From Streptomyces sp. NBC_00569 (GTDB taxonomy: Bacteria; Actinomycetota; Actinomycetes; Streptomycetales; Streptomycetaceae): a stretch of DNA of 64,000 nt. Of the stretch, positions 26,817-34,893 are shown one piece after another. How positions within the stretch are numbered: the stretch's first letter is position 1; the number at the start of each line of letters is the position of its first letter. The DNA lies in contig NZ_CP107783.1 of NCBI RefSeq assembly GCF_036345255.1, positions 3,286,001 to 3,350,000 on the forward strand, written 5' to 3'. The notes beneath the pieces were generated by a model. It saw nothing but the letters and a program-made list of their open reading frames with translations. It was not told the DNA's origin and ran no database searches. The position numbers and the translations under genes are program-made.

Positions 26817-29086
26817 ACATATCCGGGGGGAGAACCACCGAACTGCCGGTGGGGTTCAAGAGACACCTGCGGGTGGAGGCGATCGAAGGGGACGCCGTCT
26901 ACCTGCTGTCGGAGCGGGGCACAACGGCCTTGCAGGGCCGTGAGGTTCAGCAGCTCGCGGCCCTGCTGGACGGGACCCGCACCCTGGCGGCCGTCCTGCG
27001 GGAGGCGGCGGCGACCGTGGCACCGGAAACCGCGGCCCGCATGATCGCCGAACTCGCCCGGGCCGACCTGGTCGGCTATCACGACCCGGCCACCGACGCC
27101 TCGACGGAGGCGTACTGGGAGACCGCCGGCCTGCACGGGCCCCGCGCCGCCGCCTCCTTCCGGGAGACGCCGGTGGCGCTCGTGCACCTCGGCAGGGGGG
27201 ATCACGCGGCGGCCCGGGCCGAGTGCCTGGTCGCGGGCCTGCGGATGGCCGGCCCCGGCGAGGAGGACTCGGCAGAACTGTCGCTCGTCCTGTGCGACGA
27301 CTACCTGGACCCCCGCCTCGCCGAGATCGATGCCCGGCACCGGGCCGCGGGCCGCGCCTGGCTGCTGGCCAAGCCGAGCGGCGCGGAGACCTGGGTGGGT
27401 CCGGTGTTCGCAGGCGGGGACGACGCGTGCTGGGAGTGCCTGGCGCACCGCCTGCGCGGCCACCGGTCGTCCACGGCTCCGGTCCGCCAAGCCCTGGGCC
27501 TCAGGGGAATGGTGCCCGTCCCCGAGGCCTCGTTCGCCACCGTGCGCGCCCTGGGCCTGCACACCGCGGTGCTCGAGGCGACGAAGTGGGTGGCCGGCAT
27601 GCGGTACGAGGGCCAGCGCTCCGTCTGCACGCTGGACACCCGCACCCTCGCGACCCACCGGCATCCGGTGACCCGCCGCCCGCAGTGCCCCACGTGCGGG
27701 GATTCGGAGCTCGTCGCACGGCAGGTGAACAGGCCCTTCACGCCGCGCTCCAGCCCCAAGTACCGCACGGTGGGCGGCAATCACCGGTCACAGAGCGCGG
27801 AGACGGTGCTGTCCCGCTACCGGCATCTGGCCGACCGGGTCACCGGCGTCGTGTCCGAGCTCCGGCCGGCCTCCGGCTCGCCGGACGGACTGAACCGGTA
27901 CGTCGCCGGGCGCAATCTGGCACTCGGCGACAGCCGTTCCCTGGCCGGGCTGCGCGGCGGCCTGCGCGGCCAGAGCGGGGGCAAGGGGACCACGCCGCAG
28001 GAGGCGGAGGTCGGCGCGCTGTGCGAGGCGCTGGAACGCTATTGCGGTACCCGGCAGGGCGACGAGCCCACGGTGCGCGACACCCTCGCCGGGCTGGGCG
28101 ACGCCGCTCTGCATCCCAACCTCTGTCAGCTGTTCGCCGACCGGCAGTTCCAGGAGCGGCACCGGTGGAATCCGCGGCACGCGCGGTTCCAGCAGATCCC
28201 GCCGCCGTTCGACCCGCAGGCTCCGGCCGACTGGACGCCGGTGTGGTCGCTCACCTCGGGCACGCAGCGGATGCTGCCCACGTCGATGCTGTACTTCGGG
28301 CCCGGGCCCGACGGTGTGACGGCCACGCCGTGGGCCGACTCCAACGGCAACGCGGCGGGCAGCAGTCCCGAGGACGCCGTCGTCCAGGGCTTCCTGGAAC
28401 TGGTGGAACGGGACGCGGTGGCGCTGTGGTGGTACAACCGCACCCGCCGGCCCGCGGTGGACCTCGACGCGTTCGATGAGCCATGGCTGGCGCGCACCCG
28501 GCAGACGTACGAACGGCTCCGCCGTGACGTCTGGGTGCTCGACCTCACCTCGGACTTCGGCATTCCGGTCATGGCGGCCATGTCCCGGAGGACGGACGGG
28601 CCGGCCCAGGGCATCTCGTTCGGATTCGGGGCTCATTTCGATCCCCGGCTCGCTCTGCGGCGGGCGGTCACGGAAATGGCCCAACTGCTGCCTCCGGAGG
28701 GGGACTCGACTGAATTCCTGTCAGCAGATCCTGATCTATCTGCCTGGTGGCAGGGGGCGACGGTGGAAAATCAGCCATACGTCCGCGCGGATCCAGCCGA
28801 AGCTCCACGGACCCCCGGCTCCTATTCCTTTCCGGTCCAAACAGACCTGCGGGTCGAGGTCGAGTTGGCCGAAACCCTCGTACGTGCTCACGGCATGGAA
28901 ATGTTGATCCTCGATCAAACACGCCCCGACGTGGGACTTCCCGTAGTGAAGGTGATCATTCCGGGAATGCGGCACTTCTGGGCGCGCTTCGCCCCGGGCC
29001 GTCTCTTCGACACACCGGTGGAGCTCGGGCTCCTCGCCCGCCCTCTTCCGTACGAGGAACTGAACCCAATTCCCCTATTCGTCTGA
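26813..29086 (+). CDS. Fused E1-like/YcaO cyclodehydratase (TOMM biosynthesis)
   Basis: Encodes 757 residues. The N-terminal half is the E1/ThiF-like, leader-binding C-protein domain, with a zinc site from CWEC near residue 206 and CPTC near residue 293. The C-terminal half is a YcaO domain with the ATP-binding glutamates in CEALERYCG near residue 403 and QGFLELVERDAVALWWYNR near residue 525. It ends in NPIPLFV, close to the proline-rich C terminus common in azoline-forming YcaOs. Such fusions use ATP to cyclise Cys/Ser/Thr of a peptide to azolines, or to make related backbone changes. No FMN azoline dehydrogenase or peptidase is adjacent. Its presence inside a type II PKS cluster is unusual. 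Confidence 0.88.
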   Translation: MNISGGRTTELPVGFKRHLRVEAIEGDAVYLLSERGTTALQGREVQQLAALLDGTRTLAAVLREAAATVAPETAARMIAELARADLVGYHDPATDASTEAYWETAGLHGPRAAASFRETPVALVHLGRGDHAAARAECLVAGLRMAGPGEEDSAELSLVLCDDYLDPRLAEIDARHRAAGRAWLLAKPSGAETWVGPVFAGGDDACWECLAHRLRGHRSSTAPVRQALGLRGMVPVPEASFATVRALGLHTAVLEATKWVAGMRYEGQRSVCTLDTRTLATHRHPVTRRPQCPTCGDSELVARQVNRPFTPRSSPKYRTVGGNHRSQSAETVLSRYRHLADRVTGVVSELRPASGSPDGLNRYVAGRNLALGDSRSLAGLRGGLRGQSGGKGTTPQEAEVGALCEALERYCGTRQGDEPTVRDTLAGLGDAALHPNLCQLFADRQFQERHRWNPRHARFQQIPPPFDPQAPADWTPVWSLTSGTQRMLPTSMLYFGPGPDGVTATPWADSNGNAAGSSPEDAVVQGFLELVERDAVALWWYNRTRRPAVDLDAFDEPWLARTRQTYERLRRDVWVLDLTSDFGIPVMAAMSRRTDGPAQGISFGFGAHFDPRLALRRAVTEMAQLLPPEGDSTEFLSADPDLSAWWQGATVENQPYVRADPAEAPRTPGSYSFPVQTDLRVEVELAETLVRAHGMEMLILDQTRPDVGLPVVKVIIPGMRHFWARFAPGRLFDTPVELGLLARPLPYEELNPIPLFV

Positions 29087-29100
29087 CTTCGGCCGTCAGT

Positions 29101-29131
29101 TCGTTTCGCTGGCTCTGAGCCAGCGAAACGA
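29101..29131 (+). terminator. Terminator after the YcaO gene
   Basis: A 14-bp perfect stem (29101-29114 with 29118-29131) with a 3-nt loop lies 14 bp after the YcaO stop. It separates the precursor-YcaO unit from the kinase gene. Confidence 0.85.
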
Positions 29132-29176
29132 CATAGCATGCCTCCGCCACTACCGACCCTTCGCGAGGAGGCGGCA

Positions 29177-30388
29177 ATGCCGACGAGGGACACTGTTCCG
29201 TTTTCCCCACGGTCCCAGGCCCCCGCCCCGCGGCTGGCTCACGCGATCATCGTCGTGGCCCTGGCCTGTTACGCCACGATGACAGTACTGAACGTGGTGC
29301 GGACGCGGCCCACGACGGGAGAACTGGTCCTGTGCGTCGCGCTCGTGCTGGCGCTGTTCGGCACGCAGTTAGCCGTCTCCTCGCCGCAGGCCCGCCGGTG
29401 GCCCACCCGGCGAAAGGCGCTCGTCCTGTCCCTCCAGGCCGTGCTCACGTTCGCACCGCTCGCCTGGTTCAGCATCAACTGGGGCAGCATGGAAGGGCCG
29501 TTGGCCGCCTCGCTGCTGCTGACACTGCCGGCCCGGTTCGCCTGGCCGAGCTACGGACTGCTGATCGCCTTCATCCCGGTGTACAACGTGCTGGCCGGGG
29601 CCCCGGTCGACCTGGTGCTCTACTTCACCATCGCCAGCACTCTCACCGGCCTCGTCATCTACGGCCTGACCCGGCTCACCGACCTGATCAGCGAGGTGCA
29701 CGACAACCGCGAGGAACTGGCCCGGATGGCCGTCGCGCAGGAACGCCTGAGGTTCGCCCGGGATCTGCACGACCTGCTCGGTTACAGCCTGTCCGCGATC
29801 ACGCTCAAGGGGGAGCTGATCCAGCGGCTGATCAACACCCGCCCGGACAAGGCCCGTCAGGAGACCCTCGCGGTTCTCCAGGTGGCACGGCAGGCCCTGG
29901 CCGACGTGCGGCTGGTGTCCAGCGGGTACCGCAACATGTCTCTCATCGAGGAGGCGGAGTCGACGGGGACGGTGCTCTCCGCCGCCGACATCCGCGCGGA
30001 GGTCGAGGTGGAGTGCGGGCGGCTGCATCCGGTGGTCGACACCGTGCTCGCCACGGCACTGCGGGAAGGGGTCACCAACATCCTCCGGCACAGCCGGGTG
30101 CGCGTGTGCACCATCAAGGCGGAGGTTGAAGAAGAAACGGTCCGTCTCGGCCTCACCAATGACCATCCGCACGAACAGAGCGAGCTCGTGTCCGCCCGCT
30201 CGGGCGGCACGGGGCTGGACAACCTGCGCTGCCGATTCGCCGCGATCGGCGGCGGGCTCTCCGCGGGCCTGCGGGAGGACGGCCGATTCCACCTGGAGGT
30301 CTGGGCACCGCTCAGACCCACGGGCCATGACGAGAACGAGCTACTGGTGTTCGAGCCCACGCGCCCGGAGAGAACCGCCGTAGCCTGA
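29177..30388 (+). CDS. Sensor histidine kinase, HisKA_3 type, with a TTA codon
   Basis: Encodes 403 residues; GAGGAGGCGGCA precedes the ATG. Several hydrophobic segments occupy about residues 20-170, giving a membrane sensor like DesK. The phosphoacceptor is the His in RFARDLHDLLGYSLSAITLK near residue 195. The HATPase region follows (REGVTNILRHSR, SGGTGLDNLRCRF). Codon 65 (29369-29371) is TTA, the codon read by the bldA tRNA in Streptomyces; it is the only in-frame TTA I noticed in the cluster. Production of the kinase would then depend on development. It pairs with the LuxR-type regulator 21 bp downstream. Confidence 0.93.
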   Translation: MPTRDTVPFSPRSQAPAPRLAHAIIVVALACYATMTVLNVVRTRPTTGELVLCVALVLALFGTQLAVSSPQARRWPTRRKALVLSLQAVLTFAPLAWFSINWGSMEGPLAASLLLTLPARFAWPSYGLLIAFIPVYNVLAGAPVDLVLYFTIASTLTGLVIYGLTRLTDLISEVHDNREELARMAVAQERLRFARDLHDLLGYSLSAITLKGELIQRLINTRPDKARQETLAVLQVARQALADVRLVSSGYRNMSLIEEAESTGTVLSAADIRAEVEVECGRLHPVVDTVLATALREGVTNILRHSRVRVCTIKAEVEEETVRLGLTNDHPHEQSELVSARSGGTGLDNLRCRFAAIGGGLSAGLREDGRFHLEVWAPLRPTGHDENELLVFEPTRPERTAVA

Positions 30389-30409
30389 CACATCTCACCG
30401 GGGGTAAAG

Positions 30410-31024
30410 ATGTTGTCCGTCAGGATCCTCCTCGCCGAGGATGTCCACATGATCCAGGGCGCGCTCGTCGCGCTGCTCCAGCTGGAGCCGGATCTGCACG
30501 TCGTATCCACCGTCGACCGCGGCGACACGATCGTCGCGGCCGCACTCGAGTCCAAGCCCGACGTCGCGGTGATCGACATCGATCTGCCCGGCATCGACGG
30601 GCTCACGGCGGCAGCCGAGCTCCATGAACGGCTGCCCAGCTGCCGCACGCTGATCCTCACCTCGCTCGGGCGCCCGGGCACACTGCGCCGCGCCCTGTCC
30701 GCGCAGGTGTCCGGCTTCCTCCTCAAGGACTCACCGCCCAGTCAACTCGCCCTGGCCGTGAGGTCGGTGGCGACGGGGCGACGGGTCGTGGACCCGCAGC
30801 TCGCGCTGTCCGCCTGGGACTCGCCGGAGAACCCGCTGTCCCCGCGCGAGCTGGAGGTCCTACGCCTCGCCGCCCGGGGCGCCGACGCCGCCGAGATCGC
30901 CGGCTGCCTCTATCTGTCCAAGGGCACGGTCCGCAACTACCTCACGGCCATCGTCGGCAAACTGGGCGCGCGCAACCGCATCGACGCCATCCGCATCGCC
31001 GAGGAGGCCGGCTGGCTGCCGTGA
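30410..31024 (+). CDS. LuxR/NarL-family response regulator
   Basis: Encodes 204 residues; CGGGGGTAAAG precedes the ATG. The receiver domain has its acidic pocket in LLAEDVHM, the phosphorylated Asp in VAVIDIDLPGIDG and the Lys in GFLLKDSPP. The C-terminal helix-turn-helix is LSPRELEVLRLAARG to KGTVRNYLTAIVGKLGARNR. It is the partner of the kinase just upstream. Its last 165 bases overlap the convergent phosphopantetheinyl transferase gene. Target promoters are not evident. Confidence 0.94.
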   Translation: MLSVRILLAEDVHMIQGALVALLQLEPDLHVVSTVDRGDTIVAAALESKPDVAVIDIDLPGIDGLTAAAELHERLPSCRTLILTSLGRPGTLRRALSAQVSGFLLKDSPPSQLALAVRSVATGRRVVDPQLALSAWDSPENPLSPRELEVLRLAARGADAAEIAGCLYLSKGTVRNYLTAIVGKLGARNRIDAIRIAEEAGWLP

Positions 31025-31846
31025 CGGATCCGGCCCGCGGGCCGGACCGGTCGCGCCGAGCAGCGCGTCGAACATGCCGTCGTCCAGCATCGTCCCGACC
31101 GACAGGTCCACGAGTTCACCGAAGCCCGCGTCACAGACTGCGACGCTCAGCACGTACCCCGCCCCGGCGGGGTACGTGCCGAACTGCCACTCACCGCCCG
31201 GCACTCGGGAGCCGTCCGGTCTGGTCAGCCGGGGTTCCCCGTCGTCGAGGGCGAAGCCGAACTCGGTGAAGCGGAACCGCAGTCCCTGCCCCAGTGCCTT
31301 GCTGTACGCCTCCTTGAGCGTCCACAGCTGCACCATGGTGTCGTTGCGCACCCCGTCGTCACCCTCGTCGAGGCGCGCCCTCTCGTAGGGCGTGCACGCC
31401 TGGCTCTCCGAGCCGGTGTACGCGAGCCGCCGGTCCGCCCGTTCCACGTCCACACCGATACGGCCGCGCCGGGTGATCCCGACGACCATCATCTCCTCGG
31501 TGTGGCTCAGGCTGACATCGATCTGGTCGCAGCCGCGGACGTACGGGCGCCCTCCCGGCTGGTAGGCCAGGTCCACCAGGTCGGGGGCGGTACGCAGGAC
31601 CGCCGCCGCCGAATAGCGCAACAGCAGCCTGGAGGCGACGAACCGCTCCCGGGTGCGGGGCCGGGCCAGGCTCTCGTAGCGCCGCCAGTCGCGGCCGAGG
31701 AGGCGGCGCAGTTCCCCTTCCGTCCCGTCGGCCGGCAGCCAGTCGGGCATCGCCGCGTAGAGCACGACGCTGCCGGTGCGCCGCAGTTCGCCGTGGATGT
31801 CGTCCCAGGGCGCGCCGGGTCCTGGCGCGGGCAACGGGCGTCCCAC
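30860..31846 (-). CDS. Sfp-type 4'-phosphopantetheinyl transferase
   Basis: About 328 residues from a GTG at 31846 preceded by GGGGG; a GTG at 31858 is an alternative. It attaches phosphopantetheine from CoA to carrier-protein serines. The Sfp signatures are present: GGRPYV, VSLSHTEEM, GVDVERADRR with its Mg-binding acids, and WTLKEAYSKALGQGL. The recognisable domain ends near base 31050. The remaining tail of about 60 residues is encoded antisense to the response regulator and is Gly/Asp/Ala-rich with no family resemblance. Likely substrates are the ACP at 20738 and the ACP domain at 31860, whose gene directly precedes it. Confidence 0.88.
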   Translation of the reverse strand: MGRPLPAPGPGAPWDDIHGELRRTGSVVLYAAMPDWLPADGTEGELRRLLGRDWRRYESLARPRTRERFVASRLLLRYSAAAVLRTAPDLVDLAYQPGGRPYVRGCDQIDVSLSHTEEMMVVGITRRGRIGVDVERADRRLAYTGSESQACTPYERARLDEGDDGVRNDTMVQLWTLKEAYSKALGQGLRFRFTEFGFALDDGEPRLTRPDGSRVPGGEWQFGTYPAGAGYVLSVAVCDAGFGELVDLSVGTMLDDGMFDALLGATGPARGPDPSRQPAGLLGDADGVDAVARAQFADDGREVVADRALGQIEAAGDLGGVGAPGGEA

Positions 31847-31859
31847 CCGGTCCCCCACC

Positions 31860-33110
31860 TCAGGCTCCGGGAAGGGCCGCGGCCAGCGGTCCCGCGTCGA
31901 GCGCCGAGATGACACCCGCCAGGTCGACGGCGTCGCTCGCCGGACCCTGGCACACCGGGATGCAGGCGGGGCCGCGCAGGCCACCGCCCATCCGTCGCAG
32001 ATACGGAGTGAGGACGGCCTGCGGGCCGATCTCCACCACGTGGGTGGGCGCCTGTTGGGCGAGCAGGCTGCGCGCCGCGTCGGCGAACCGGACGGGGGCG
32101 GTGATCTGTTCGGTCCAGTACGGCGCGTAGAGCGGCTCGGTGGTGAGGCGGCCGTACACCGTCGAGTAGAACGGCACCTGCGCGGTGCCGCCGGGCATCT
32201 TGCGCAGGACGGCCTCGAACTTGGGGACAACGGGCGCCATCAGCGGCGAGTGGAAGGCGTGCGAGACGGCCAGGTGCCGACAGCGGATGCCGCGCTCGGC
32301 GAGGAGCGCCTCGATGCGGTTCAGCGCGGTGCGGTCGCCGGAGAGCACGATCGCCTTGGCGGCGTTGATGGCGCTGATGCCCACGTCCGGTTCCGCGGCG
32401 ACCAGTTCGGCGGCCTCGTACGGGGTGATGCAGACCGCCATCATGCCGCCGCCCGGCGGCAGGTACTGCATGAAGGCGCCACGCATGGACACCAGCTTCG
32501 CGGCTTCGGCCAGCGTCAGCGCGCCCGCGATCGTCGCGGCGGCGAACTCCCCCACTCCGTGGCCCAGGACGGCCGCCGGGCGCACCCCGGCCTCCTCCAG
32601 CGTCCGGGCCAGGGCGTACTCGACGGCGAACAGGGCGGGCTGGGTGAGCGCGGTGCGGTGGATGCGGGGGTCGTCGGACAGGATCAGCTCCACCATGGAC
32701 TCCCTGGTCCACGGGCGGATCGCCGCGTCGGCCTCGTCCAGGAAGGTGCGGTATCCGGTGGAGTTCAGATAGAGGCCGGAGGTCATCCCGGGATGCTGGG
32801 AGCCCTGGCCCGTGAAGACGAAAGCGGCCCTGACCTGGCCGGCGCCCCGGCCTGCGTCTCGCATCGCCAGCACGTTCGCGAGCTGACGCACGGTGGGGAA
32901 CGCCCAGATGTCCTCCGGTTCGATCAGCGAGCCGAACTCCTCCTCGATGTCTCCGTAGAGGCTGAGGGCCGCCACCGAGTCGAGGCCCTCCTCGGTCAAC
33001 GGCACGGTGTCCTCCACCGGGTGGCCGAAGTAGTGGGCGACCCTCTCGGTCAGCCATTCGCGATGGGCGACAGCGAAGTCTTCCTGGGCGCCGGGGAATT
33101 GCTCCTGCAT
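31860..33110 (-). CDS. ACP-acyltransferase didomain with Ser-to-Gly replacement at the AT nucleophile
   Basis: Encodes 416 residues. Residues about 10-85 form a carrier domain (LTEEGLDSVAALSLYGDIEEEFG; the serine of DSV is the pantetheine site). Residues about 95-390 form an acyltransferase with FTGQGSQHPGM, an Arg in SMRGAFMQYL, and a malonyl-type SHAFHSPLM histidine motif. The nucleophile elbow reads GHGVGE instead of GHSxGE: residue 185 is Gly, from the codon at 32556-32558. It should not form an acyl-enzyme, so it may be a binding scaffold or act by another route. It lies between the acyl-CoA dehydrogenase and transferase genes. The ACP may be the acceptor for the AMP ligase at 34890. Confidence 0.88.
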   Translation of the reverse strand: MQEQFPGAQEDFAVAHREWLTERVAHYFGHPVEDTVPLTEEGLDSVAALSLYGDIEEEFGSLIEPEDIWAFPTVRQLANVLAMRDAGRGAGQVRAAFVFTGQGSQHPGMTSGLYLNSTGYRTFLDEADAAIRPWTRESMVELILSDDPRIHRTALTQPALFAVEYALARTLEEAGVRPAAVLGHGVGEFAAATIAGALTLAEAAKLVSMRGAFMQYLPPGGGMMAVCITPYEAAELVAAEPDVGISAINAAKAIVLSGDRTALNRIEALLAERGIRCRHLAVSHAFHSPLMAPVVPKFEAVLRKMPGGTAQVPFYSTVYGRLTTEPLYAPYWTEQITAPVRFADAARSLLAQQAPTHVVEIGPQAVLTPYLRRMGGGLRGPACIPVCQGPASDAVDLAGVISALDAGPLAAALPGA

Positions 33111-33147
33111 GGGTGTGCTCCCTGTCGGGCGGGGGTGGGGGGCGAGG

Positions 33148-34893
33148 TCAGGCGAGCGGCGAGGCGTAGAGGTCGTAGCTGCGGTGGTCGTGCAGCCGTG
33201 CGACGACCTCTTCGAACACCAGCCGTTGCGAGGCGACGGGCCGGTCGGGCAGCGGCAGCCCGAGCCGTGCGACCAGCCGGTAGAGGACGGCGGTGACCCA
33301 GGCGGGGGCGGCGAGGAAGGCGTCCGCCCGGCCGGCGGGCGCGGAGCGTTGTTCGCGCCATACGCCGAGGCAGGCCGCCGCCGCGAGGACCAGGGTGTAC
33401 CGGTCGGCGAGGCCGAAGCTCTGCGGGCTGGACAGGGCCTCGCGGTCGCCCTCCGCGACGTTCTCGAACGCCTTCCTCAGCTCGGCGAGTTCACCGGTGA
33501 GGACCCGGGCGAGAAAGCGCAGGGCCGGGCCGCCCAGGCCCGCGCCGGCACCGTCGCCGTACTGCAGCTCCGCTGCTTCGAGTTGGTCGGTGCACGCGAC
33601 CAGGGTCGCGGCGAGCGGGTCGCCGTCACCGAGCAGCACGGGCTGGGACAGGTCCAGCGGCGGCAGCTCCCGGTCGGGCCGGAACAGGTCCGGCGGCGGC
33701 TCGGGGTCGGCGAACCAGGCGTGCCGTGCGAAGTAGGGCAGTTGGGGCAGGATGCTGACCTGCCGCCCCGCGCTGCCCGCGTGCCCCAGCGAGGTGACCG
33801 GCAGGTCGCGCCGCTGCTTCTGGAACATCGCGTACGCGCCGTCCTGGGCGAACGTCTCCTCCCCGAGCACCGACGACATCTCGTCCATGCTCTCGGCCAC
33901 GAGCTTCGGGGCGAGGTAGGCGGCGGCCGCCGCGTAGGCGCTCATCTGCCGGGGCAGCAGGTGCAGGGCCCGGGTGGCGACCAGGGCGAGGCAGTCGATG
34001 ACCAGCAGATCGAGGAAGCCGCCGGTGAGCACGTCCCGCACATGGCGCACGTCCAGCGACGAGCGGCCGTCCGCCCGGCTGCGGCCCGCGAACCGGGCCA
34101 CGGTGCGCAGGGCGGTGTCGGCGCCCGCGAGCACGATGGACGGGATGAGACCGCGGATGAGCAGGGAGGAGCGCAGCGACAGCTCGTAGCCGTCGCCGAC
34201 CTCCCCGAGTACGGCGCTGCGCGGGACGAGGCAGTCGGTGATCCGCAGTCCGCCGAACTCCGCGCTGCGCATTCCGGTCGTCGTGCGGCGGGCCAGGTTC
34301 TCCACGGTGCCGGGCGGCAGCTCGTCGCGGTCGATGAGCAGGACGGTGTGGCTGCGCCCGCGCGCGGAACCCTCCGTGCGGGCGAAGACGACCAGGCCGG
34401 TGGCGCGTGAGGCGTTGGCGACGGCGGACTTGCTGCCGTCGACGACGAGACCGTTCGGGACCGTCCTGGCGGTGAACTCGTCGCGGACGAAGTCGTTCCC
34501 GTGGGCGACCTCGTGGCGGGCCACGGCGAGGCGGCGGCCGTTCAGGAGCAGCCGGGCGGCGAGGCGGCGCTGCGCGTCGTCGCCCGCGGTCCACACCGGG
34601 GCGGCGGCGAAGAAGCAGTTGAGTCCGTAGCCGAAGCCGAGGGAGGCGTCCCGGCGGAACACCGGGCGCAGGAGCCGGCCGAGCAGGTCCATCCGCTCCA
34701 GCCTGCCCCCTACGTCGGCGGGCACGAACTCGGCGTTGAGGCCGAAGTCGTCGAGGACCTTCTCGGCCTCCGGCAGCACCGTGCCGGCCGCGTCGGCGGC
34801 GAGCAGGGCGGCGGCGCCGAGAGGGTTGCCGGGATCGTCGAGGGAGCCGAACGCCAGCTCCAGGGCGTCGATCCGCTCCTCTGCCGTCGTCAT
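33148..34893 (-). CDS. Acyl-CoA/acyl-ACP dehydrogenase family flavoprotein
   Basis: Encodes 581 residues, longer than the usual 380-400 because of a C-terminal extension from about residue 370. The N-terminal two thirds show the acyl-CoA dehydrogenase fold (VARHEVAHGNDFVRDEF, KSAVANASRATGLVVFARTE, GEVGDGYELSLRSSLLIRGL). It is expected to use FAD and either desaturate an acyl thioester or act as a flavin oxygenase. Its ATG overlaps the stop of the AMP ligase gene (ATGA), and the ACP-AT gene follows. An AMP ligase, acyl dehydrogenase and discrete ACP together suggest activation and oxidation of an acyl group on the ACP. I could not confirm the catalytic base by eye. Confidence 0.82.
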   Translation of the reverse strand: MTTAEERIDALELAFGSLDDPGNPLGAAALLAADAAGTVLPEAEKVLDDFGLNAEFVPADVGGRLERMDLLGRLLRPVFRRDASLGFGYGLNCFFAAAPVWTAGDDAQRRLAARLLLNGRRLAVARHEVAHGNDFVRDEFTARTVPNGLVVDGSKSAVANASRATGLVVFARTEGSARGRSHTVLLIDRDELPPGTVENLARRTTTGMRSAEFGGLRITDCLVPRSAVLGEVGDGYELSLRSSLLIRGLIPSIVLAGADTALRTVARFAGRSRADGRSSLDVRHVRDVLTGGFLDLLVIDCLALVATRALHLLPRQMSAYAAAAAYLAPKLVAESMDEMSSVLGEETFAQDGAYAMFQKQRRDLPVTSLGHAGSAGRQVSILPQLPYFARHAWFADPEPPPDLFRPDRELPPLDLSQPVLLGDGDPLAATLVACTDQLEAAELQYGDGAGAGLGGPALRFLARVLTGELAELRKAFENVAEGDREALSSPQSFGLADRYTLVLAAAACLGVWREQRSAPAGRADAFLAAPAWVTAVLYRLVARLGLPLPDRPVASQRLVFEEVVARLHDHRSYDLYASPLA

